Below are positions 1 through 7,535 of a DNA stretch of 51,336 nucleotides, piece after piece (positions within the stretch are counted from its first letter, which is position 1; each line of letters starts with the position of its first letter). This stretch comes from an uncultured Bacteroidales bacterium (lineage in GTDB: Bacteria > Bacteroidota > Bacteroidia > Bacteroidales > UBA932), in assembly GCA_947630665.1 (NCBI GenBank), contig CANRID010000015.1, positions 1 to 51,336 on the forward strand, read 5' to 3'. Below the pieces are notes generated by a model. The model searched no databases and had not been told where the DNA came from. It was given only the letters and a program-made list of their open reading frames with translations. A program made the translations under genes and the position numbers.

Positions 1-61
1 AATTCCATTCGTTTAATCTCCTAAAGCGCTCCGCTTTGCTTCCTATTAAATGGGCCGTTGC

Positions 62-382
62 CTACTTTTTCTTTTTCGGCTTCGGGGTCGCAAGTTCCTC
101 AGACATGGCATTGAACAAGTCCGTCAAAAACTCTCTGTTGTCAACTTCTTCTACCAACAGCATCTCTTTCGCTCCCTCATAGGGTAATTCATACCGGGCT
201 GTCGGCATATAGCTGATCGCTGCTTTTATCGGTTTTACAAGCAATTTGTCATCATAGATACCGCCTATGATTTTGCCTCGGTAATAGATGATAAATTCTC
301 CCATCATAGCCCGATATGTAATTTCATCCAATTCGGACAACTGCCCTAAAATAAATGCTAAATATTCTCTACTCGATGCCAT
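62..382 (-). CDS. TfoX/Sxy N-terminal domain protein
   Basis: The 106-residue product has the small alpha/beta fold of the TfoX N-terminal family, with the recognisable stretches ITYRAMMGEFIIYYRGKIIG and GIYDDKLLVK. It lacks the C-terminal TfoX domain, so it is a stand-alone N-domain protein of the size common in Bacteroidota and Firmicutes. In gammaproteobacteria TfoX/Sxy regulates competence; the role of the short stand-alone proteins is not known, and no competence gene is nearby. The tail is lysine-rich (PKPKKKK). An AAAGGAAG sequence lies just upstream of the ATG and supports this start. The next stretch upstream holds only a probable gene remnant. Confidence 0.85.
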   Translation of the reverse strand: MASSREYLAFILGQLSELDEITYRAMMGEFIIYYRGKIIGGIYDDKLLVKPIKAAISYMPTARYELPYEGAKEMLLVEEVDNREFLTDLFNAMSEELATPKPKKKK

Positions 383-399
383 TATTTACTTCCTTTATC

Positions 400-552
400 C
401 TCAATACGGCATAGCCGGCTGATACACAAATGCAATCACGACGGATAATCCAATTGCGGCAGAGATAATACCCTGCCAACATACTATAAATAACAGATCC
501 TGCAAAGCATGATATATTCTTCCTCTGTTATTTTCCTGATTGTATAGTCCAT
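400..552 (-). pseudogene. Possible remnant of a GNAT acetyltransferase gene
   Basis: Read on the minus strand, the ATG at 552 opens a frame starting MDYTIRKITEEEY, which looks like the first residues of many Bacteroidota GNAT N-acetyltransferases. The frame stops after 22 codons. A second frame (ending in QPAMPY) and a return to the first frame continue family-like but broken text as far as the TfoX gene. I see no full-length acetyltransferase. The reading rests on the N-terminal resemblance only and could be chance. Confidence 0.3.
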
Positions 553-634
553 AATACTGATTCATCAATTTGCCGCCATCATTGATTTACAAAGTTATAA
601 AATTATGATACTGTTCCAACTATCGTGTCCGGAG

Positions 635-1348
635 TCAAACGGATTTTATGATGGGACTCCAGTCGAGCGGAGCTATGATTTCCATCTCTTCTTTTTTTAC
701 GGGATGAATAAACCGTACAGAACGGGCATGCAGGGAGATGCTGCCGTCGGGATTGGAACGGGGCGCTCCGTATTTGAGATCTCCTTTTATAGGGCAGCCG
801 ATGGCGGCAAGCTGCGCTCTGATCTGATGATGACGGCCGGTATATAATGTTATTTCCAACAGAAAGTAACGTTCTGTCGATTGTAAAAGCTTATATCCCA
901 AGCGGGCTTCTTTTGAACCGGGCTTGGGAGTACGGGATGCATAGGTTTTATTTTTATCTTCGTTGCGGGTCAGGTAATGGACCAGCAGATCCTCGTCTTT
1001 TTCCGGACGGTTGCCCACCAGAGCCCAGTATTTTTTATGAATGGCTCCTTCGCGGAACGCTTTGTTGATCCTTTCCAAAGCCTTGGAAGTCTTGGCGAAC
1101 ACGACCGCTCCGCTTACCGGCCGGTCCAAGCGATGCACTACGCCCAGAAATACCGCTCCCGGTTTCGCGTCCCGTTGCGCGATAAAGGCTCTCAGCGTTC
1201 CGTTCAACGCTTCGTCCTCGGTTTTATCGGCCTGCACGATCTCTCCGGAACGCTTATTAAATATCAGCAAATGATTATCTTCATATAAGATGCGGTCTTG
1301 AATATCGGCAAATTCCTCTTGGGAAAGGTCTCTGTAAATCGCGCCCAT
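635..1348 (-). CDS. RluA-family RNA pseudouridine synthase
   Basis: This 237-residue protein isomerises uridine to pseudouridine in rRNA or tRNA. The family motif HRLDRPVSG is at residues 72-80, with the predicted catalytic Asp at residue 75. The later conserved stretches ALVGNRPEK, LYTGRHHQIRAQL and GDLKYGA also match. There is no N-terminal S4 RNA-binding domain, so it belongs to the short RluA/TruC-like forms; the target uridine cannot be told from sequence. It sits 41 bp downstream of panB on the same strand and may be co-transcribed with it. Confidence 0.93.
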   Translation of the reverse strand: MGAIYRDLSQEEFADIQDRILYEDNHLLIFNKRSGEIVQADKTEDEALNGTLRAFIAQRDAKPGAVFLGVVHRLDRPVSGAVVFAKTSKALERINKAFREGAIHKKYWALVGNRPEKDEDLLVHYLTRNEDKNKTYASRTPKPGSKEARLGYKLLQSTERYFLLEITLYTGRHHQIRAQLAAIGCPIKGDLKYGAPRSNPDGSISLHARSVRFIHPVKKEEMEIIAPLDWSPIIKSV

Positions 1349-1389
1349 ACCTTAAAAACTAATAAACGCTGTTTTTAACGCATCCGTCC

Positions 1390-2205
1390 TCAATATTGTT
1401 CATTATCATTGGGAAAATCGCCGGTCTTCACATCTTCTACATATTGCCGGAACGCTTTCAGATATTCCTGATGCAGATTGGCATAACGCCGCAGGAAACG
1501 GGGCGAAAAATCATTGTTCAGCCCCAGCATATCGTGCATGACCAAGACCTGGCCGTCCACGTATTTTCCCGCTCCTATCCCGATAACCGGTATCGTAAGG
1601 GTTTCCGCTACTTTTTTTGCTAATAAAGCGGGAATTTTTTCCAGTACTAAAGCGAAACAGCCGGCTTCTTCCAAAGCGATGGCGTCTTCGACCAGTTTGT
1701 TCGCTTCCGATTCTTCCCGGGCACGCACTGCATAGGTTCCGAACTTATGAATGGACTGCGGGGTAAGGCCCAGATGACCCATTACCGGAATGCCCGTAGA
1801 GAGGATTCTGGTGACGGATTCCATAATTTCCGCACCGCCCTCCACTTTTACGGCATCCGCCTCGGATTCCTTCATTATCCGGATGGCGGAATGTACGGCT
1901 TCCTTCGAGTTCCCCTGGTAAGTTCCGAACGGCATATCCACTACCACCAGCGGATTTTTCACCGCACGCATCACGCTTTGCGCATGATAGATCATCTGGT
2001 CTATGGTTATGGGCAAGGTGGTTTCATGTCCTGCCATTACGTTGGCCGCCGAATCTCCTACTAAAATAATATCTATTCCCGCCTGATCCACGATTTTGGC
2101 GGAAGTGTAATCATACGCGGTCAGCATGGCGATTTTCTCGCCCCGCCGCTTCATTTCCAATAATTTGTGAGTAGTAATTACTCTAACGTTTCCCTCGGTA
2201 GACAT
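1390..2205 (-). CDS. panB: 3-methyl-2-oxobutanoate hydroxymethyltransferase
   Basis: PanB transfers a hydroxymethyl group from 5,10-methylene-THF to 2-oxoisovalerate, giving ketopantoate, the first committed step of pantothenate and CoA synthesis. The 271-residue length is normal. The TIM-barrel family motifs are clear: the Mg-binding [15 protein letters not shown], then [22 protein letters not shown] and [14 protein letters not shown]. No other pan gene is in the window. The predicted pseudouridine synthase gene follows on the same strand. Confidence 0.97.
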   Translation of the reverse strand: MSTEGNVRVITTHKLLEMKRRGEKIAMLTAYDYTSAKIVDQAGIDIILVGDSAANVMAGHETTLPITIDQMIYHAQSVMRAVKNPLVVVDMPFGTYQGNSKEAVHSAIRIMKESEADAVKVEGGAEIMESVTRILSTGIPVMGHLGLTPQSIHKFGTYAVRAREESEANKLVEDAIALEEAGCFALVLEKIPALLAKKVAETLTIPVIGIGAGKYVDGQVLVMHDMLGLNNDFSPRFLRRYANLHQEYLKAFRQYVEDVKTGDFPNDNEQY

Positions 2206-2566
2206 ATTCGGTTGTTTTATAACGGGATACCTTGTTTTTTTATCCGTTCCCGACGTTTATCTGCAGGATATCTGTCGGGATAAGAATATTTGTTCTATGC
2301 AAAGCAACTAAATAATTATGATATTTACAAAGAAAGATATGCAATAACCTCTTCAGGAGGATATATCGGGGAGGCGTACCATTGCATAGAAGCGACAGAT
2401 GCGACAATATGTCAGTTTTTTCCTTTGGCACAATCTTGGCGTAGGAAATCTTCCGGATGCGCGTTCAGAGTGGGCGAAGAGGGAAGAAAATAAAAACGCA
2501 GTCCGTTAAACGATATTCAGAATAAGACGTTAGATTAAAAATGGATAATGAAAAGGAGAAAATATT
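2206..2566. other. Intergenic region between divergent panB and dnaK
   Basis: This 361-bp region separates two divergently transcribed genes. Short open frames exist on both strands (about 60 codons) but show no family resemblance, so I call no gene. It contains a -24/-12-like element at 2426-2440 facing dnaK. A loose inverted repeat (ACGGGATA near 2221 with TATCCGT near 2240) lies close to the panB start. Confidence 0.6.
2426..2440 (+). promoter_or_regulatory. Sigma-54-like -24/-12 element upstream of dnaK
   Basis: The sequence TGGCACAATCTTGGC keeps the GG and GC dinucleotides at the spacing of the sigma-54 consensus (TGGCAC, five bases, TTGC), with one mismatch in the second half. It would start transcription near 2452 and give a leader of about 115 nt before the dnaK ATG. 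No TAnnTTTG element was found at a suitable position in this region. An enhancer-binding activator would be needed; none is in the window. Confidence 0.35.
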
Positions 2567-4492
<1,926 letters not shown>

Positions 4493-4528
4493 GTATCGGT
4501 AAACAACGATAGCTGTAAATAGGAATAT

Positions 4529-4565
4529 AGGGTGTAGCTCAATGGGTTACACCCTATTTCTTTTT
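4529..4565 (+). terminator. Rho-independent terminator after dnaK
   Basis: The arms AGGGTGTA (4529-4536) and TACACCCT (4548-4555) form a perfect 8-bp stem with an 11-nt loop, followed by ATTTCTTTTTA. This ends the dnaK transcript before the toxin-antitoxin promoter. Confidence 0.85.
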
Positions 4566-4677
4566 ATACTCCTTTCCTTTGACCGTGATTGTATCCGGAT
4601 TTTTATTGTAGATCGTGTTCCATAATTGTACCGTCATTTAATAGGCGACAAAATGCTGTTTATCTATACTTTTTTCG

Positions 4678-4685
4678 TAACTTTG
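4678..4685 (+). promoter_or_regulatory. -7 promoter element for the toxin-antitoxin pair
   Basis: TAACTTTG matches the Bacteroidota -7 consensus TAnnTTTG. It lies 24 bp before the ATG at 4710. An ATG at 4626 upstream in the same frame would fall before the promoter, which argues for the later start. No clear TTTG box lies at the -33 position. Confidence 0.65.
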
Positions 4686-4709
4686 GCGTTGAATAAGAAA
4701 AAATTATTC

Positions 4710-4925
4710 ATGTCAGAAGAACAGATGAACAGTTATCGGCTCACGTCGATGGAGGAGCCGGGCGATGAGCGTATGGCTCAGATTATGCGTGAGGTTGCCG
4801 AGGATGCTCGCGAAAGCACTCGTCGGGCTGCCGAGCGTGTGGCTGCCGGCATCGAGGCCGCCTCGCAAGCGGCGCAAGAGAAATGGGGCGATGCTATAAA
4901 TAGAATTAAGAATGGCAGCTACTGA
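4710..4925 (+). CDS. Small helical protein, probable antitoxin of the zeta-type toxin
   Basis: The 71-residue product (from MSEEQMNSY) is acidic and charged, with an Ala/Arg/Glu-rich stretch at about residues 22-60 predicted to form long amphipathic helix. I do not recognise a named family. The case for an antitoxin is context: it is small, directly precedes a zeta-like kinase gene, overlaps it by 14 bp, and shares its promoter. The reading frame is open further upstream, to an ATG at 4626, but the promoter element at 4678-4685 favours the start at 4710. Epsilon antitoxins are also short helical proteins, but I see no sequence match to epsilon. Confidence 0.7.
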   Translation: MSEEQMNSYRLTSMEEPGDERMAQIMREVAEDARESTRRAAERVAAGIEAASQAAQEKWGDAINRIKNGSY

Positions 4926-5514
4926 GCATCGACCTGTGCTAATTGTGATTGCCGGTCCCAATGGGTCGGGCAAAACTTCTGTAACCTCAAAGATTCTTCA
5001 TCACGAGTGGTTGGCGGATTCGGAGTATATTAACCCCGATAATGTGGCCCGTGACATTTTCGGAGATTGGAACGACCGGGAGGCGGTTCTCAAAGCGGCC
5101 AACTATTGTAACGACTGGCGCGAGAGATGCCTTGCAGAACGAAAAAATCATATTTTCGAGACGGTCATGTCGGCAGGAGATAAGGTGGATTACATAATGC
5201 GGGCAAAGATGGCAGGATTCTTTATCCGGCTGTTTTTTGTTTCAACTGCATCTCCCACAATCAACGCCAAACGTGTTGCTAACCGCGTCTTGAATGGCGG
5301 TCATGATGTCCCCATCCCCAAGATTATTTCTCGTTACGACAAGTCTATAGCCAACTGTCAACTTGTAGCTCCCATTGTCGATCGTCTCTATGTCTATGAC
5401 AACTCAATCGAGAATACAGAAGCTCGCCTTTTGTTCCGCATGAGCAATAGCAAGGTGGTAAAATCCTATACTGACGATGTGCCGGGCTGGGCTAAAACCA
5501 TCCTTCCAAAATAA
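4912..5514 (+). CDS. Zeta-toxin-family P-loop kinase
   Basis: This 200-residue protein has a Walker A motif GPNGSGKTS at residues 15-23 and the zeta-family context YINPDNVARDIF and FETVMSAGDK. The latter fits the substrate-binding segment that follows the P-loop in zeta and PezT kinases. Characterised zeta toxins phosphorylate UDP-N-acetylglucosamine and so block cell-wall synthesis; that activity here is inferred from the family. It starts inside the upstream small gene (14-bp overlap), which suggests translational coupling of a toxin-antitoxin pair. The convergent DUF1016 gene ends 66 bp beyond its stop. Confidence 0.85.
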   Translation: MAATEHRPVLIVIAGPNGSGKTSVTSKILHHEWLADSEYINPDNVARDIFGDWNDREAVLKAANYCNDWRERCLAERKNHIFETVMSAGDKVDYIMRAKMAGFFIRLFFVSTASPTINAKRVANRVLNGGHDVPIPKIISRYDKSIANCQLVAPIVDRLYVYDNSIENTEARLLFRMSNSKVVKSYTDDVPGWAKTILPK

Positions 5515-5579
5515 GTTATCGATTTATGCTTGCGAAGCAAGAAACGATGAAGTGGACGATTGCAAGCCTATATTCGTAA

Positions 5580-6695
5580 CTAATCCTGCTCTGCTATCCA
5601 CTCTTTTAGTTTTGCTTGCAATACATTTTTATCGGGAAGATAGAGTGCATACTGCTGTGCATAAATGTTTGAATCTTTAGGTAAAGTCAGTTCCACCAAA
5701 GCATCTTTCTTCTCTTTACATAGCAAGATGCCGATAGTCGGTTTCTCGAAATCCTCCTTTATATGGCGGTCGTAGTAATTGACATACATCTGCATCTGCC
5801 CCAAGTCCTGATGCGTCAGCTTGCCCACCTTCAAATCAATCAGCACAAAGCATTGCAACAGGCGGTTGTACAACACCAAATCGACATAGTAGTTGTCCTC
5901 GTCAAACGTAAATCGTTTCTGTCTCGCCTCGAACAAAAATCCTTTGCCGAGTTCCAGCATAAACTGCTGCAACTTATCAATAATGGCGGTTTCTAATTTG
6001 CTCTCCGAATAGACCGCTTCGGGCTTTAGACCAAGAAATTCAAGGGTCAATGGATTTTTGAGAATATCTTCAGGCTTGCAGACGGTTTGCCCTTCCTGCG
6101 CTAATCGCATTACGGCATCTTTGTCGCGGCTCAAAGCCAGCCGCTCATACAAGCTCGAATTATACTGCCGCTGCAACTGACGCACACTCCAATTCTGCTT
6201 TTGGCACTCGATTTCGTAGAAGTTGCGCTCGGCATCGGACTCAATGCGCATCAGCACTAAATAGTGCGACCAAGACAAGGTAAACGGGTATGCGGTATCA
6301 GATTTCCGCAACGCTGTCGCGGATTTTTGAATTTGGGCAACACTGTTGACCAAATTGCTGTCAGAAAATTGGGGCAACACTGTTGCTCCAATTTCTTTAA
6401 CAGAATATACCATAAAAAACTTGCGGCATCTTTTCAGCGTATCTACAGACCAGCCGTCATCGAAACGTTCTGTCAATATATCAGATACGCCCTGCAATAA
6501 CTGCTTCCCGTATGTGGCGCGTTCTTCGCCCTCCTGCACGATCTCCACGATGATTCGCCCGATTTCATACTTGGTAATGACCTCGGTAATATTTACCGAC
6601 CGTGCGACATGCGCCCGTGCATCAGTAATCAGCCGTTCTATACGTTCCGCGACATTGGCTATGACGTGCTTGTCTATATTCTTCCCTGCGTTCAT
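5580..6695 (-). CDS. DUF1016/YhcG-family protein with PD-(D/E)XK nuclease-like domain
   Basis: The 371-residue product (from MNAGKNIDKH) matches the YhcG/DUF1016 layout: an N-terminal helical domain (EVITKYEIGRIIVEI, TERFDDGWSVDTLKRCRKFF) and a C-terminal nuclease-fold domain. The core FDEDNYYVDLVLYN followed by FVLIDLKVGKL, at about residues 268-290, supplies the D and D/E-x-K residues. Family members are common in mobile and defence-associated regions, but the function is not firmly known. The frame is open 60 codons further upstream, to 6875. I chose 6695 because AAAGGA precedes it and a TATCTTTG promoter element (6721-6728, minus strand) lies just upstream, inside the longer frame. Confidence 0.88.
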   Translation of the reverse strand: MNAGKNIDKHVIANVAERIERLITDARAHVARSVNITEVITKYEIGRIIVEIVQEGEERATYGKQLLQGVSDILTERFDDGWSVDTLKRCRKFFMVYSVKEIGATVLPQFSDSNLVNSVAQIQKSATALRKSDTAYPFTLSWSHYLVLMRIESDAERNFYEIECQKQNWSVRQLQRQYNSSLYERLALSRDKDAVMRLAQEGQTVCKPEDILKNPLTLEFLGLKPEAVYSESKLETAIIDKLQQFMLELGKGFLFEARQKRFTFDEDNYYVDLVLYNRLLQCFVLIDLKVGKLTHQDLGQMQMYVNYYDRHIKEDFEKPTIGILLCKEKKDALVELTLPKDSNIYAQQYALYLPDKNVLQAKLKEWIAEQD

Positions 6696-6720
6696 ATCCT
6701 TTTTCCCCTTCTGATTTATA

Positions 6721-6728
6721 CAAAGATA
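6721..6728 (-). promoter_or_regulatory. -7 promoter element for the DUF1016 gene
   Basis: On the minus strand the sequence is TATCTTTG, a match to TAnnTTTG. It predicts a start point near 6714 and a leader of about 20 nt before the ATG at 6695. This rules out the longer open frame beginning at 6875. Confidence 0.6.
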
Positions 6729-6791
6729 AACATAATAGTTCAAATAATTCAGTTGATTACTGATCAAATCGTCTGTCAATGTTTTATCTGA

Positions 6792-6992
6792 TCGCTGGTT
6801 GTTCACGGGGTTGTTGTCCCGACGCTGCCCATTACGATTGAGAAAACTGGTCGAAAAACTTTGCTGACGCAGCACGACTTGGAGAACTTCGGTTGGACCA
6901 TCGCATCGCTAAAAACCTGCTACCGTTACTTCACGAATATCCAAAGAGCCAGCAAAGACCGAAAACGAAATTTTTTAGTTCTAAAACTATAA
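6792..6992 (+). pseudogene. Possible C-terminal remnant of an unidentified gene
   Basis: A 66-codon frame without a start codon runs from just after a TGA to a TAA at 6990-6992. Its middle part reads like real protein (TIEKTGRKTLLTQHDLENF, then WTIASLKTCYRYFTN). I do not recognise the family. It could be the tail of a gene lost when the surrounding accessory genes were assembled, or a chance open frame. Its end overlaps the candidate BlaI operator. Confidence 0.25.
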
Positions 6993-7022
6993 AAAATAGT
7001 TGCACGTGAAGATTTTTTAGTT
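6971..7022. promoter_or_regulatory. Candidate BlaI-type operator repeats
   Basis: TTTTTTAGTT occurs twice in direct orientation, at 6971-6980 and 7013-7022. The first copy faces AACTATAAAAAA (6985-6996), making a near-perfect dyad. A second perfect dyad is AACTAT, five A residues, ATAGTT (6985-7001). They lie immediately upstream of, and touch, the -7 element of the blaI-like gene. That is where a BlaI-family repressor would be expected to bind and autoregulate the pair. Confidence 0.5.
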
Positions 7023-7029
7023 ATCTTTG
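7022..7029 (+). promoter_or_regulatory. -7 promoter element for the blaI-like/M56 operon
   Basis: TATCTTTG matches TAnnTTTG and lies 88 bp before the ATG at 7118. The upstream operator-like repeat TTTTTTAGTT ends on the first base of this element, so repressor binding would block polymerase. Confidence 0.65.
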
Positions 7030-7117
7030 TCCTGTGAACCTGCCGCAGTTGCCGGAATCCGCTACCGAGCGGGCAAAAATGACACGAAACAAGTAAAGAA
7101 TAAAATAACGAAACGCT

Positions 7118-7522
7118 ATGAAAGAGAACCATCTGGAACCGAACAACCCGAATGTTCCTGAACGGCTGACGCGCCGCGAAGAGGAACTGATGCGGTGTTT
7201 CTGGGCGCACGGTCCGCTGTTTGTGCGCGAATTGGTCGATATGGCACCCGAGCCGAAACCTCATTTCAACACGCTATCGACCATGGTGCGGGCATTGGAG
7301 GCGAAAGGCTATCTGTCGCACCATGCTTTCGGGGCTACCTACCAGTACTATCCGCTGGTGAGCGAGTCAGATTTTTCGCGCCGCACATTAGGCAATGTCA
7401 TCCGTCGCTACTTCGCGAACTCCTATACGAGTGCGGTGTCGGCGCTTCTTGAGGAAGAGGCCCTTTCGGTTGAGGAACTGCGTGAGCTGCTCGACTGTAT
7501 TGAAAAACGGGACAAACACTAA
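7118..7522 (+). CDS. BlaI/MecI/CopY-family transcriptional repressor
   Basis: The 134-residue protein has the family winged-helix domain at about residues 15-80: LTRREEELMRCFW, then FNTLSTMVRALEAKGYLSH as the recognition region. A C-terminal dimerisation part (FANSYTSAVSALLEEE, LSVEELRELL) follows. BlaI-type repressors dimerise on operator dyads and are cleaved or released when the partner M56 membrane peptidase senses a signal. The next gene is such a peptidase, starting 13 bp after this stop. No beta-lactamase gene is present, so the regulated target may be elsewhere or may be the operon itself. Confidence 0.93.
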   Translation: MKENHLEPNNPNVPERLTRREEELMRCFWAHGPLFVRELVDMAPEPKPHFNTLSTMVRALEAKGYLSHHAFGATYQYYPLVSESDFSRRTLGNVIRRYFANSYTSAVSALLEEEALSVEELRELLDCIEKRDKH

Positions 7523-7535
7523 AATTGTAAACGCA

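Larger units (their letters stand above)
6696..7117. other. Intergenic region between the DUF1016 gene and blaI-like gene
   Basis: These 422 bp separate two divergent genes. They hold the DUF1016 promoter, a possible degraded reading frame at 6792-6992, candidate operator repeats at 6971-7022 and the blaI-like promoter at 7022-7029. I see no intact gene. Confidence 0.6.

Noticed and set aside
2240-2493. Open frames of 63 and 67 codons upstream of dnaK
   Set aside because: They overlap on opposite strands, lack family-like text and cover the promoter region.
4529-4555. Sequence resembling the 5' part of a tRNA (GGGTGTAGCTCAATGGGT)
   Set aside because: It has no D-stem partner, anticodon arm or T-arm, and it folds perfectly as the dnaK terminator.
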